Assembly: GCA_950295325.1 (NCBI GenBank)
Contig: OX485803.1
Coordinates: forward strand, 52,217,554-52,281,553
From: Polytrichum commune
Taxonomy: Eukaryota > Streptophyta > Polytrichopsida > Polytrichales > Polytrichaceae
Direction: 5' to 3'
Length of the DNA stretch: 64,000 nt
Under the pieces are notes generated by a model that was not told the origin of the DNA, did not search any database, and worked only from the letters and a program-made list of their open reading frames with translations. A program made the translations under genes and the position numbers. Below are positions 1 to 13,058 of this stretch, in pieces. Positions within the stretch are counted from its first letter, which is position 1; every line of letters starts with the position of its first letter.

Positions 1-2035
1 TGAAAGTTTGACCTTAAAAAAATGTCACGTGTCATTGTGTGAGTGGTTGGAACAACTTGAAACATGACATGGGGTATTACTTTAAGCAGGGACGAGCCCA
101 ACCAAATTTGGCATTTATGGTTATTACTGGCTTGGGTTTCATGGCATCTATGTAAACTCATCCATTATGGATGAAGGCGTATTAATAAATAACAAGTCTC
201 ATACAAGGTGGGGGACGATTTGTTCACTAATATGTGCAGTTAGGTTGCCTTTGGGTTAACAATTAGTGTTGGTGACACTATATCGTGGTTAACAATTAGT
301 ATTGAGCAAGTCAATTAGAATGGCACCTAATCTTAGGTTCTTGGTGCAGAAAGGGTTTGACAAGTGAGTTTCATAGAGCAAGGTACAATAAACCCTCACT
401 TCTTTGTGGAATTTGTTTCACATCTGCACCTACTAAGTTGGAATAGTCAAAATCCAACCCCTATGGCTTTTCAGCCAATTCATCCCAATAAAACTCACTG
501 CACTAATTTGGGTTATTTGACATCGATTTTGAGATTTCTTTCACTACCAATAGAAAGTCCCCATATTCCACAACGATAATCAACGCTTTCATCCATCCCT
601 TTCCCCGGTTCACCTTCCCCCTCGACATGTGTTGTGAACATTCACCTTTGTTTTGTGTTCTTTGGGTTGAGCAGGAATCTGACAAGACATTCCATTCTTA
701 GCCTACTAATCAATCAAAATCACACTGAACAACTAACATAAACAAACTGCCTAGGAACACAACAAACTCCCGAGCATCGAGTCGTCATCGCATCTAGCGC
801 TACACTCGAGACAAAATGTCAACACCGGACTTGAAACCCCTATATGTAACCCCTTGTGAATCGAAAAACAACCTTCAGTTTCATTGATCATATCTTAATC
901 TCATGCTGTCAAAATTCTCTAATTCCTCAAAAGGTTCCGTGAATCTTGCCAAGCACGTGTTTACAATGTCGGTTATGAGTGCTAGCTGCTGCCTTATTTT
1001 ACATGACGAGCCTGCAAATTGCACGAATGTAGCCCAACAATTTTTGGGTTTCGTCACCCCCCCCCCCCCAACCTCTTGAAAAAGCGGCAAAAACACACCA
1101 TGTCCGCCCACTATTTACCCATTCTCGGTACCAGTGCAACATGTTCATCCACAATGGACATGGTCTCATCCCAATCCCATGACGTTTCTCATCTAGGTAG
1201 ACGGATGATGTGTGGTAACCAGCGTGAAATGGATGAATGGCCCACTTCATTCATTCGTCAGCCAAATTCCCTCCCCAGAGAGTTACCACGAGGGCGGAGT
1301 TTACCTCACAAGTGTCGGTGCGGAAAAGTGACAGCTGGCACCTTCGGCGTTGACCCGTGGAGCATTAAAGTTACTGTAATGGTTCTCAAGAATGGTCTGA
1401 AGAACGTCAGCCCCGAATTAGGTTAGCGCCATAAAAGGAGCTTGCGCACCGCATCTCCTCGTGTCGAGGGTGGGATTGCTAACTTACGTGGAGAGGGGAA
1501 AAGGTGAGGAGCGGTGGACATGCCAAGTGGATGCAAAAAATCCCTCCTTGCAAAGGGAAGGTGGCAGCATAGGAGGGCGTATACGGGGGGTTTTGCCACT
1601 CACGTTTTCACGGCAAGGTGATGCACCGACCGGGTATGATACCGTATGCGCTCAATTTCGTCTTTATTACATTCAGGATGGAGTTTCCACATGCGATTTG
1701 GAAGGTCTCAAGCAATGTTGGAGTAACACGTGGTAGAACCTGAGGGAAAAGTATGATGGGTTAGTCGGAATCGGTAGTGGAGAGCCCGAGTCTACGGCGG
1801 AATGTGTTGTAATAAGGAGTAAGCTACATTCTAGTAATTTTGCAATAAGTTGACGCTGGCCGCACCGGCACGTACCGATTGCAGAGGAATCCTGTTGGTG
1901 TTTAAGTAGCTGCAGGGTTAGACATTCTCATGCAATTCACAGTTGCTTCAATCAGTCACCGCAGCTCACTTTACGGAGGATCTAGTGTTGACCCGTGAAT
2001 CGGACGTGTTTCAGTTTGGAGTTTTGGTATTGACA
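1..2035. other. Intergenic stretch upstream of ERD7 gene 1
   Basis: I see no supported gene here. The short open frames have no recognisable protein motif and no paralogue in the window. The stretch contains a C13 homopolymer at 1057-1069 and a degenerate partial MITE near 240-335. The last few hundred bases before 2036 probably hold the promoter of the downstream gene, but I cannot place a TATA box or transcription start with confidence. Confidence 0.5.
240..335 (+). repeat. Degenerate end of the ~400-bp MITE family
   Basis: The block with AGTGTTGGTGACACTAT followed by a TATTGAGCAAGTCAATTAGA-type segment matches the terminal ~90 bases of the MITEs at 12262-12656 and, reverse complemented, 22336-22742. 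The opposite end is not recognisable here, so this is a partial or heavily diverged copy. Confidence 0.5.
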
Positions 2036-2075
2036 TCAGTTTTGCTGCGCGAGTGTCGGTGAGGTGAGGAGAGGT

Positions 2076-2710
2076 GCAGGGTTACAGTGCATCTGGTGAG
2101 TATTTATTCTTCGTCGTGAAATGCAGTTTTGGTTGATAATTTCTGCACGGTTGGGCATGTAGTGGGATATTAGCATTTTCCGTTTCAATCGTGGACCGCA
2201 AATTTTGCAGGGTTGTGCAGTTGGTGAATTAGTATTCATTGGATTGTTTGTGGTCGATTTCTGCACGGGTTGGGTTTTGGTGGGTTAGCACTCTGCGGTT
2301 CAAATTGTGGATGGTAAATTCTGTCGAGGTTGGGCTTCGGTGGGTGAGCATTCTGCAGAGGTTGAGTTTTGCTCGATAAAGTCTTCAGGGTTGGGCTACA
2401 TTTGGTCGGTTAGCATTCTTCGATTCAGTTTTGGTCGATTTCTGGAGGGTTGGGATTCGATGGGTTAGCATTCTTCACTTCAGTTTCGGTCGATAAATTT
2501 TGCAAAGTTGGGCGTCTGATGGGTTAGCATTTTTCGGTTAAGTTTTGGTCGATAAATTCTGTCAGGGTTGGGCTTATGGTCGGTGAGCATTCCGCGTGGG
2601 TCAAGATATGGTCGATAAATTTTGCAGGTTTGGGCTAAATCTGGTGGGTTAGCATTCTTCGGTTTAGTTTTGGCCAACAAAACTCTGCGGGGTTGGACCA
2701 CTTCGGACAC
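2076..2710 (+). repeat. ~10-unit diverged tandem repeat in the leader of ERD7 gene 1
   Basis: About ten copies of a unit of roughly 60-65 bases run up to the first coding exon. The recurring landmarks are GGTTGGGCTT, then GGTGGGTTAGCATTCTTCGG, then CAGTTTTGGTCGATAAATTT. Copies are diverged and vary in length. The array ends about 50 bases before the ATG, so it lies in the 5' leader or a leader intron. The + strand is GT-rich and C-poor. Confidence 0.8.
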
Positions 2711-2762
2711 AAACTAAGTGTTGCAGATTCAGTTTGAAACAGAATTCGGATCCGGTAACAAG

Positions 2763-5700
2763 ATGAACTGGTTGCGGAAGAACAACCCGTTCGATAGCGG
2801 CTCGGATGATCATTATCATCAACAGCAACAGCAACAGACAAGCCAATTCTACCCGAGCCAGTACGAGTACCAACCTCCGCAGTACGTGCCTAGCCGATCG
2901 ACATCCATGGCACCGCCCGCGAGATCCACGAGCTCCTCCGCCTTCGAGGCTCCACAGATCTTCCGCACATACTCGCAAAACTCCCGTCGGATGGAGGCAG
3001 CTCCACCCGCGTACGAGGGTGCGTACAGCTATCGATCCCCGAGCTCCTCACCCGAGGACTACCGTCAGCAGCAGCACCCGGACCACATGTTCCGCACCAC
3101 GTCCAACACCTACGACTTCAACCAGGTGACGTCCACGCACTTCGTGGAGCCGAGTGCGGGTGCCAACCAAGAGGTGGAGGCGTCGGAGGAGGTGTTGGTG
3201 AGGATCCCCGAGGCTATGGTGCACTTGATTGGCGACCAGGAGAGTCCGTTGCTGGCCAAGGGGGATTTCTCCGTGGTCAGGGTTGATCAGCAGGGGAATG
3301 GGATCGTGGTGTTTGTGCGAGTGGGTGAGCAGCTCCGTTGGCCCTTGACGAAGGATGAGCCGGCTGTGAAGTTGGATCGTACTCACTACTTCTTCACCAT
3401 CCGTGTACCGCGCCCGGTCGATGAGATGGACAGCGAGACGGCCAGACAGGTCAGTTTAGACAACATTCTCTACGTTATGAGTGTGTGGGTCTTTGTTTCG
3501 CCATAGGCCGTCTGATTATGAGATGAAAATCTCCTATGGTTTGTCAGGGCATTTGTTTCACATGAATTCAAGCGAAGCGCCACTTGGAGGTGAGCCCGTG
3601 CCCGCATGTGAGGTTGTGTGTTCAGCGAGCAGGAAAAATAACTCCCAAGTAGACTAGCCACCGCAGCATTTTAGATGCTTAAAATTGAACGCATCCGCCA
3701 AGTGGGTTAGTCGTCCCGACGCTTTTGAAAGGTGGTCCCAATGTGAGATGGATTTTTATATTTATTTGATTTAGTGGGGTTACTTGTAGCAGCGGAGGAA
3801 ATTGCTTCCTTAAGGTTGTGGAGCATGGGAGAATCAAGCCGGGCGAATCCGAAGTTATATGTTGGTAGTTGCATGTACACTGGGAATGAAAAATGTGTTC
3901 CAAGTAGATGTTGTCGCAACACTTATTTCTAAGATACTTGGGAATGGAGGGCACCAAGTACGCGAGGCATGACAGCATCTAGATGCTTCAGAAATAGAAG
4001 GTGGTCGTATGCACATGAATACGAAGGAGGATTTCTTTATGGAGGACTTCTCATTTGCGCTAGAGTGAAATCACGAGTTTGCGCTTGAGCCATGTGGCCG
4101 GGGAATACTTCACTTAAATTGCTTCTGTTCATCATATGGATCCCAAACGTCCTTTTCTCCATGTGCTAATTCTTTTTGGCATGGGAGAGGAGTGTTAGCG
4201 CTAATGGATCAATTGATGAATGGACCTCATTGATAATGCGGTGGGATGAAATTGGGAAGATTACTACTGACATGTTACGATTTTCGCGCATTGGTGTCAT
4301 GTACAGCCTGGTGGAGAGACAATGAGCTATGGAGTCACATTTCAAGTGTATGGGCACGAGAGGGAGCTGCAGGAGCTGGACAGAACGTTGGACACGTACG
4401 GGAATTTCTCGACGCCGACGGTGGTCCATGGCGACAGACAGAAAGATCAGCAATACAACGGCATGGGAGGTGGTCGCTCCGGCAAGATGGGTGGCATGAT
4501 TGTGCCTCAGGACGTGCTCTCCAGCGATGGGAAGCAGGTACCTCTCATAGCACCTACTTATAAATCTATTGACTAGCAGAGGGTTAGTTAGCCGATGGCT
4601 TTGGTCGTGGGATGTCTTAACATTGATTTTACTCAATCAAGCAATTAGGGATGACAAGATTTGGGCACTGACGCTATGGGCCTAATATTGTTTCTTGCAG
4701 GTGACGGAGGGAAATCAATCGGAGTTTTGGATGACAATGGCGCCGAATGTTGAAGACTACAACAGCTCCATAGCGAAGAGCATGGCAAAGGGCACTGGTC
4801 ACATCATCCGGGGAATATTCTGGGTGCGAGATTCAACCGTAGCTCGCCTTGAGAATGGCAGTCTGTACATGAAGGGCCGAATTAAGTCCAACTCTAAGCC
4901 CAGCCAGATCAGCCCAAGAACACTGCGCAATTTGAAGAGGTGAGTCCGGATGATCACGTTCATAGTGAACGGTATAATTGCATCATGTGACAGCAACCAA
5001 GAATGCGGGTAGATTAAGGGCACTATATGCGGGGATTGTGAATTTTGTGGTAGTTTTGGAATTTTTGAGAAAATTCAAATTATCTAATCAGTTGTTGGCT
5101 TTGCAGAGTGAGGAACATGTCTGTGGCGACAGAGAGTGTGGCGAAGAGTGTGCTTGAGGGTGTCGTGAAAACTGCAGGATTCTTCTCGGGCGCCATGATA
5201 AGATCGAAACCAGGGAAGAAGTTCTTCAAGCTCCTTCCTGGAGAAGTGGCTCTCGTCTCCCTCGATGCTTTTGGTATGTGCAATCCCAACACATTCTAGC
5301 AAACATCAATATAGGATGAAAATGCTGTAACAATGACAAGGATTGATATTCAGTAGTCGTTTGTTTAGCCTTCGGTGTTCATCACGATGTGGAATTTAAT
5401 TCTAGAGTTCTGCAAGAAACAAAGTGTAATGTTCCGACTGATCTTAAGCTTGAAATGCTAACATTGCAATTAATTTTTGCGAATTATTTGACAGCCAAGA
5501 TATTCGATGCGGTGGAGAAAGCGGGAACAGACATTATGCAGTCCACATCCATGTACACACAAGATGTTGTAACTCACAGGTGAAATTTTCTATTCATGTA
5601 ACAATTTGCTCTCTGTTCTATGTATGCTACCCCACAAAAATATTGATTTTTCTGGTCGACCGTACAAATTCGGTTGAATTTTCTCGTCAATTTCCTTGCT

Positions 5701-6038
5701 ATACCTAGCTGGAGTTGTCAAAATCTTGCAATTAGGTTGTATATTCTTTTTTACTATTGTGTCGTGGAATGCTTCACTGTGAGGTTATTTTGACAGTGAC
5801 AATTGTGATTAAATTAACAGCTATCTGAACTTGAAGCTTGCTCTTGGAATTTTGCAGATATGGGCAAGGAGCAGGTCAAGTAACAGAGGAGACGATGTCA
5901 ACTGCTGGCCATGTGTTTGCAACAGCGTGGACAGTGTCCAAGGTTCGTCGAGCTTTGAATCCGAGTAAGTTTAGAGTATCAAAAACAGGTATGCTGAAAG
6001 CAGCGGCCAAGGCAGCTGTGGGTGGACGGACAAAGTGA
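2763..6038 (+). CDS. ERD7-like senescence/dehydration-associated protein, tandem copy 1
   Basis: Six coding exons, 529 aa: 2763-3449, 4307-4537, 4701-4939, 5107-5273, 5495-5579, 5858-6038, all with GT-AG introns and consistent phases. An in-frame stop (TAA 2715-2717) lies upstream, and ATG 2763 is the first in-frame ATG. Residues 1 to about 130 are a low-complexity Gln/Ser/Tyr/Pro-rich extension missing from copies 2 and 3. A conserved block with EVLVRIPEAMVHLI and VGEQLRWPL follows at about 137-220. The C-terminal half (about 320-520) is the senescence domain (PF06911; also in animal spartin), with IRGIFWVRDSTVARL, SKPGKKFFKLLPGEVALVSL, GTAW-like ATAW and RRALNP. Arabidopsis ERD7 relatives are stress-induced and associate with membrane lipids and lipid droplets; that role is inferred here from family. 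Family call is firm; function in this species is not shown. Confidence 0.93.
3540..4160 (+). repeat. Dispersed repeat forming most of intron 1 of ERD7 copy 1
   Basis: This intron segment is closely similar to 9420-10085 in the matching intron of copy 2, and the part from about 3740 to 4110 recurs reverse-complemented in gene 3 at about 22750-23070. A block of about 60 bases with AGCGAGCAGGAAAAATAACT, CCAAGTAG and TTTTAGATGCTTA is repeated in diverged form inside the segment at a spacing of roughly 270 bases. It is most simply an old transposon-derived unit; no terminal repeats or target duplication were resolved. Confidence 0.6.
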
Positions 6039-8171
6039 GTTGTGCATTTGCAAGAGATCAATTCTAGGGAAGAAGCTCAGGTAGTCCACACAATTACATT
6101 TGTTAGCAAATGTTGTAAGGATAGGTAATTTCATCATTAGATACTTGTACATATATAGAGCGTAGACTCTGATTAGAGGTAAGGCAGCAGTCATCTTAGG
6201 ACCTTGACGATGATTCTTTTTCAACACCGTCGCTTTGCAAAAGCTGTAGAATGATTTGGCAGTTGCATACTACCGGAAAATACAACACATTTTTCCATCT
6301 CTCTGCATGTCTAGCAACACTCGCTGAAATTGTTGGTGTTGACCAGTTACAAAATGTGCGTCCGTAACATCATGTAACAATTGCAATAGACATTATTTGT
6401 AGTCAATGGAAAAATGGAGAGGAATTCTTTATACTTTGAGATCCTGGTAGCCTCTAATGCCCATTGCAAAATTAATCTGACTTACATCGGCATGCTTACA
6501 TCTGACTACAGTTCTCAAAACTTGGTGCTGTCAATGTTTTGCAAGAGCAGCATTTTGCAACATCGACTCAATATCTGGTATTTTGTAGTCGTCAGATTAA
6601 GCGATTTTGCGAACATGTCCAATCCAGATTGACTGTGAAGAGATGCATTATCACCTGGATCTGACAAATCTTACCATGTCCTGACCACTATGTTTAGTAA
6701 CGGACATAACTTATGTGACCTTGCCATCGGCTTTAGGAGGCATTGCACACTAAAAGCATTTCCTTATTGACAACTTTTCCTTTGCACTAGAGTGCAATCA
6801 GAATCTCTAGTGCAATATTCAACGGTGTATATAAAACAGGGTCCACACCAACCAGAGGTTCATGTCATCAAGCCAATGAGAAAGTTCCTTTCTTCTCAAC
6901 CTTTGTACATGTGGTTACTATTCACAACATTTCAGGTAAATGAGTGCACATTAATATCTTGGGAAGAAAACTCACACAAATAGATGGTGAAGGGCGTAGA
7001 GGTAACTCACAATTTTGGGAGGAGAAAAATTAGTCAAAAATATTTCTAAACTAACTCGGATAAGTAGCCCAATATATGGTGTACCTTGTGCACGAATAAA
7101 ATATGATATAATTTCTTATATATGGAAGAAAAGAAAGTAACATTATTCATCCATGTTTACTCGTGACAAAAGATGAATTTCGGGTTGTGGGCAAGTAAGT
7201 ATAATTTAAACCAAAAGGCTTTGGACCCTCCTAGTGTGAACTTCTTTCATAGTAAACCCTCCTATTAACCCCCTCTTGGATTGGGCACTTGGGCTTCCAT
7301 GGCTTGGGCGGTCCTTGGAAGACTTGGGCCGCAATAGTAAAAAGGTAAAAAATTGAACTTGATAGTAAAAATTTACGGCAAACACACATATTGGGTAAAA
7401 CACAAGCAATGTGCTTATTGTGTTGGGGTTAAATGCATGTTACATTTTTACTACAATATGTAGCTTGCGTGGTGGCTTGCCTTGGATGTAGCAACTTTAT
7501 GTTGTGTTGTAGAACCATTCGCCCAGTTGCCCTGCCTCCCCAATGGCTAAAAATTATTGTACGGTGGTAAAGTTGGGCCATGTACCCAACCCTTCTGCAT
7601 GACTCTAAAGTGCACCGGCTTCGAAGCAACTTTTCAAAAAAAAAAAACCAAGAACACTTTAGCACTCATTTGAAGGCATGAGTATAAACTCATAGTTAAT
7701 TTTAGACACACATGGAATAATCAAGGAATTTAAATGATTACACAAATTATTAACCATCATGAAACGCAATAAGGTAGCCCAACTTGTTCCCCAAATTTAT
7801 CTTCAAAGTGTGCATTAATTTTCATGAATTGTCCGTCTGCACTTTAAGATTGTAAGATTACTTAGCCTTGGGCATAAGTTCTTATGCTTAGAATAGGTTA
7901 TAATTATTAACCATGTAAGTCTCATTATACTTTCATCTATATATTCACATGACTAAATCTCATCACCTTGCACGGGGATCAACCATACAAACGCACATAT
8001 TGGGAGTTTGTCATTATTCCGCATGATATATGTGGAAAAAACTCAACATTGGAGATGAATAAAGTTATGTGTGGCAATGGCAATGGGACGGAAGATGATT
8101 GAAATGGAAGAAAATAAAATGGTAGCTAGGTTTGAAGGTGGACCTGAATCACCCAAAAAAAAAACACTCAA
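6039..8171. other. Intergenic between ERD7 copies 1 and 2
   Basis: This holds the 3' untranslated region of copy 1 followed by AT-rich DNA. Open frames are short, unconserved and without motifs. I see no RNA gene and no duplicated fragment of the flanking ERD7 genes. Confidence 0.5.
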
Positions 8172-8173
8172 GT

Positions 8174-8549
8174 AAGGGCTTGGTTCACATGGGTCCCAAG
8201 TCCTACATCCCCAGTCACTTGAGGTTAATCTCTGCAATCTTGGTTGTTGAGAGCACTAAAGTTGGGACTTGGCACTTCACACAGGTCCCAAGTCCTAAGT
8301 CCCAAGTATAACATGAATGCTTACATGGCAACACTCTTTAGAGCTGAAGTTGGGATTTTAGTGTTAGGAGTTGAGTTGAGCAAAAAAACTAGACCCAACT
8401 CTCAACACAAGTACCGTATTTGTTTTGCACAAAATAATCAAGATCCTACCTTATTGAATATAAACCATATTTTAATGGTGTCTTGACGCTCAAAAGTTAG
8501 GACTTTGCCTCCATGTTTGGGACTTGGGACCCCATGTGAACCAGCCCTT
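8174..8549. mobile_element. MITE-like element with ~30-bp terminal inverted repeats
   Basis: The left end reads AAGGGCTTGGTTCACATGGG followed by TCCCAAGTCC. The right end reads GGACTTGGGACCCCATGTGA then ACCAGCCCTT, its near-perfect reverse complement. The interior repeats the CCCAAGTCC motif several times and has no coding potential. The target duplication could not be resolved. It lies about 0.5 kb upstream of ERD7 copy 2. Confidence 0.7.
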
Positions 8550-9013
8550 ACAATCTGACGAATGAATATTATTATTATACCATATATTAGGGTGTGTAAA
8601 TTCGGCCTTCCCTTTGCAAAGAAAGGCTCCAGATATTCCCATTCAGGCAACGAGAAGGCGACATGTGGCAGCAGCTGGAGGGCTGCCACTTGGCCACGAA
8701 AATCTGGAAAATCAGAACCTGCACTGCCACCAGCACCAACCCATTCGAAGGAATCATCCTCTCGGTGCTTCAAGTAACCAAATCTGCTTCATTCCATCGG
8801 ACCCATACTCCTTATTCACTACCTTACTTCTTGCAAGAATCGACGTGCTCGGCTCTGAGATAGAACCGATTTTGGTCTGGACGTTTTTGAGATCAGGTTG
8901 AATTGGTAGAGTTCCGCTTTGGGTGGTTCTAAGTTCCGTTTCGGGAGTCTTTTCGAAGAGAGTTGGAGATTGGGTTACATTCAGAGTTTGGGAGCTGATC
9001 CTTTAGCTAATTC

Positions 9014-12000
9014 ATGGCTCCACGGAATCGACGAGCTGCCACTGAGCGCGGATCAGCAGCAGCGCCCATGGTGGGGGCGTCGGAGGAGGTGTTGGTGAGT
9101 ATCCCCGGGGCAATGGTACACTTGATTAACGACCAGGAATCGCCGTTTCTGTCGTCCGGGGATTTCTCCGTGGTCAGGGTACACCAGCAGGGGAATGGGA
9201 TCGTGGCGTTTGTGCGAGTGGGGGAGCAGCTCCGGTGGCCCTTGACGAAGGATGAGCCGGCGGTGAAGTTGGATAGTACTCACTACTTCTTCACCATCCG
9301 CGTCCCGTGCCAGGTCGATAGGATGGACAGCGAGACGGCCAGAGAGGTCATTTCAGACAACATTCTCTACGTTGTGAGTGTTTGGGTCTTGGTGTTAGCC
9401 ATAGGGCGTCCACATATAAGATGGCAGTCTCGTATGGTTTGTCAGTGCATTTGTTTCACGTGGAGGAAGCCAAGCGCCACTTGGAGGTGAGCCTGAACCC
9501 GCACATGGGTAGTCAAGTGTGTAGCGAGCAGGACCAAACATGTCTCCCAAGTAGGTTAGCAACTGCAGCACTTTAGCATTTTAGATGCTTAGAATGGCAG
9601 GCATCCGCCAAGTGGGTTAGTCCTCATAACACTTACCTATCTGTTGAGAGGTCCCAAAGTGAAAGATGTTACTAGAAGCGGTGAAAAGAACGTCGCTCTA
9701 TTAATTGTCGGTCCATTTAAGCATGTGAAACCCTGGGAGAAGCTGCCACTTGGTGAACTTGAACTGGCGTGTGGATAATTGCATGTATAGCGAGAAGGAA
9801 AAATAAACCTGTAGGTTAGCCATCGCAAACACTCCGATGCCTCGGCGGTTGGGAATTAATGGCAGGCAAGTATCCAGTAGGGTAGCAGTCACAACTTACT
9901 AGATGCTCGAGAAATGTTGGTCAGATGGGGGCACACATACATGAAAGGAGCCTCTTGCAGGCGGACTTCTCCTTCGTACTGAAGTGCAGTTCCAAGTTTG
10001 CACTTGAGCCATGTGAACGGGGAATACTTCACTTTGTCTTGTCATGATGTTCATCCTTTGCGTGTTTGCTAAATATTTTGCCATGGGAGAGGGTGACTAG
10101 TGCTAGGTTAGATAAACAGGTCCGTTTGATACTGTAGTGAAATAAGATTAGGAAAGTTGCTACTGTCATCTGACAATTCTTGCGCATTGTTTCATGTACA
10201 GCCTGGTGGCGAGACTTTGAGCTATGGAGTCACATTTCAAGTGTATGGGCACGAGAGCGAGCTGCGGAAGCTCGATGAACTGCTGCGTGGATACAGCGAC
10301 TTCTCAACGCCAGCCTTGATGCACGGGGACAAACAAAGAGAGCAATTCAATGGCATGCAGGGAGCTGGTGCTGGATCCAGCAAGATGCAAGGCGGCATGG
10401 CTGTTCCCCAGGAAATGGTTTCTAGTGATGGGAAACAGGTACCTATACTAATAATAATTACTTCCAGAATTCTGATGGATGTAGTCAGATTATTCTGTAG
10501 TTGCAATATCGGGACTGAGGTAGAAATTATGGGGTGCTACCTTGTCGCAGTGGTACAGTTTTGTATTTAGGGTTGCGACATATTCACTGGCAAAACTGTT
10601 CGAATGGATTTGGAAATGTGATGACAGGTATGATATTTTAACTTGCGATCTTGATGCATTTCAGGTGACGGAGGGAAACCAAGCGGAGTTCTGGAGGACA
10701 ATGGCGCCGAATGTTGATGACTACAACAGCTCCATAGCCAAGGGCATGGCAAAGGGTACTGGCCATGTCATCCGGGGGATTTTCTGGGTGAGGGATTCAA
10801 CTGTAGCACGCCTTGAGAATGGCAGCATCTACGTGAAGGGCCGGGTAAAGCGTAACCCCAAACCCAGTCAAATCAGCCCACGCACATTGCGAAATTTAAA
10901 GAGGTGAGCCCTGCTGACACTTCTATGATGCCTCGGCCGTTTCAATCTTGTCCTCCAGAAAATACTTGAAGCTCACAGATGAATGATTCTGTTTCATCGC
11001 TCAGTAGGGTTGAATTTCAGAGATGTCAAGTGCTGCAGAGGTAGCCACCCCATCCCATTCTGCCTGCCTGCCTGCCTGCCGTTGGATTGCCGCCTCTTGC
11101 AACCTTCTAATATCCTAACCTCCCTACTCATTAGTTGCTATAGAAAAACCCAAACAGGTAGGTCGGTCAAACGTTAAGATTCCTTGGAAGAACTTCGAAA
11201 CCTAATGGCCTGTATGACTTGGCGTTTGCTTGGCCTTTGAAAACCCTACTCGCACTCTACCTGAATAGTGATCGTCATGTGCACCAGCACATGTATCAAG
11301 TGAAGGAGTTAATTGGAGACAAATACAACATGATTGCTAACGAATCGCGGCTTATTGGTTGCACAGGGTGAGGAACATGTCCATGGCCACAGAGAATTTG
11401 GCAAAGAGTGTACTTGCAGGTGTCGTGAAGACGGCTGACCTTGTTTCGGGTTCCATAATGAAATCAAAACCTGGCAAGAAGTTCTTCAGCATTGTGCCAG
11501 GAGAAGTAGCTCTCGTCTCCCTAGATGCTTTTGGTATGTTTTCTCAGCACTTTGTGCATGGTGAACTAGTACAGAGGATGACAATCAAGAGGATGCTACA
11601 GAAAGTTTGTCTTTGTAATATGTCACGGGTTTTTTTTGAATCCACGAACTTTTCTAACTTTCAATACCAAATTTTTGTGCTGCACTGCCTATGTAAAATT
11701 GACCTTCCCAATTCCTCTGAATTTTGTGACAGCCAAAGTCATGGATGCAGTGGAGAGAGCAGGAACAGATGTACTGCAGTCCACATCCAACTGCACACAA
11801 GATTTCGTTACCCATAGGTACGAGTTTCCATTTTCCAGTGTTACTAGAACTTCTCACTTTGCTCTTTGCTGGATGAGAAAGAAAAAAGAAAAAACAAGGT
11901 ACATGGACATGTGATGTCTGTTCACCACCTACCCCATGCCCGTATGGACACTCTTTGTTGCATGTGATATGCCAAGTGCAGTTGCGGTAACACTTGCAAC

Positions 12001-13058
12001 AGCACCCCTTTAAGACAGTTTTTCATACATTGCTTCTTATCCTTCTAATGACTTGTTGCTTTGTTATTTCACAAAGGAGTAACATGTTTGGAAAGAGGGC
12101 ATTTAGAGAGATCCATTGATGCCATTTCTGTCTGAATTAGAAAAAGAATGCATTTTTATATGTTATCATTTTTAGAACTAATTAGAAGCAATATATTGAA
12201 AGGAAGGAGTCAACATCTAGACCCTCTCTAACGTCAGGTCTTTATTTCCACCTCTAAGATATTACACCAAATGTGATATTTAGTGTCATACGGTGTTTTA
12301 TGGTAACTTTTCAGATGACATCTCTTATGAATAAGTGATCAAATGTTGTCATGGATGATGGTTGATGGACAATGGACAATGGATGATGTTCATCCATTGG
12401 CCAAAAACCTACCTTCTCTTAATCAGCAACTTAGTGATGAAATACTGTCACGGATGATTGAAATTTGGATGGAAAATCACGTGGTAAGTGACAGTGATTG
12501 CAACACTGTAAAACTATAATCCCCCCAAAACTTTATAAGGGAATGATAAATAATGTTGGGTCAACATTTAGTGTTGGTGATACTACACTGTGGTTTGCAC
12601 GTAGTAGTGAGCAAGACAATTAGAATTGGTGACACTAAGTATGATACTTAGTGTAGATAGTTGCCACTCACGGGCCGGGTCAAACTCAATAAACAAGTAT
12701 CGAATAGTTACGATGATGAATATCTCCAACTCTCTAATCCTTGTAACGTCAATTCGCATGATCAGTTTGCTGGGCAGTGCGACGTTGATAGAGGAAAAAG
12801 GTTCTAATTGCATCGAAAGCACTACATAATAGGCACTCTCTCTTTTTTTGACTGGCCTTTGGAAACATTTGCAGATACGGACAACAGGCAGGCCAAGTAA
12901 CTGAGGAGACAATGTCAACTGCCGGCCATATGTTTGGAACAGCATGGACAGCGACCAAGCTTCGCAGAGCTTTGAATCCGAGCAAGTTCAAGCCTTCGAA
13001 ACGAGGGGTGTTGAAATCTGCGGCGAAAGCAGCTCTGGGTGGGGGTACGAGAAAGTGA
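9014..13058 (+). CDS. ERD7-like senescence/dehydration-associated protein, tandem copy 2
   Basis: Six coding exons, 414 aa: 9014-9346, 10202-10438, 10665-10903, 11367-11533, 11733-11817, 12875-13058. Exons 3, 4 and 5 have the same lengths as in copy 1 (239, 167, 85). An in-frame TAA lies one codon upstream of the ATG spacer, fixing the start. Only about 22 residues precede the conserved EVLVSIPGAMVHLI block, so the long Gln/Ser-rich extension of copy 1 is absent. The linker in exon 2 is slightly longer than in copy 1. The senescence domain (PF06911) spans roughly residues 205-405 with IRGIFWVRDSTVARL, PGKKFFSIVPGEVALVSL, GTAWTATKLRRALNP. No frame is broken, so the copy looks functional. Similarity across intron 1 marks it as the recent duplicate of copy 1. 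Lipid or membrane association under stress is inferred from ERD7 relatives. Confidence 0.92.
9420..10085 (+). repeat. Dispersed repeat forming most of intron 1 of ERD7 copy 2
   Basis: This is the counterpart of the repeat at 3540-4160. Both share AGCGCCACTTGGAGGTGAGC, the CCAAGTAGGTTAGCAAC-type block, GCATCCGCCAAGTGGGTTAG and, near the end, GAGCCATGTG followed by GGGGAATACTTCACTT. An internal second unit with GCCACTTGG and AGCGAGAAGGAAAAATAA begins near 9740. The conservation includes intron edges, so the repeat was in place before copies 1 and 2 split. Confidence 0.6.
12262..12656 (+). mobile_element. ~400-bp MITE in intron 5 of ERD7 copy 2
   Basis: The ends are inverted: TTACACCAAATGTGATATTT with AGTGTCA on the left and GACACTAAGTATGATACTTA with GTGTA on the right. 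The interior aligns along its length with the reverse complement of 22336-22742; shared stretches include GATTGAAATTTGGATG, GTAAGTGAC and AGTGTTGGTGA. There is no coding potential. The insertion enlarges this intron to 1057 bases compared with 278 in copy 1. Confidence 0.82.

Noticed and set aside
1019-1426. 135-residue open frame near the left end
   Set aside because: It starts at a GC-biased patch with a C13 run, has no motif, no splice support and no similarity to anything else in the window.
2718-2762. Start of ERD7 copy 1 at 2718, adding 15 residues
   Set aside because: The codon is GTG, directly preceded by a stop; the first in-frame ATG is 2763.
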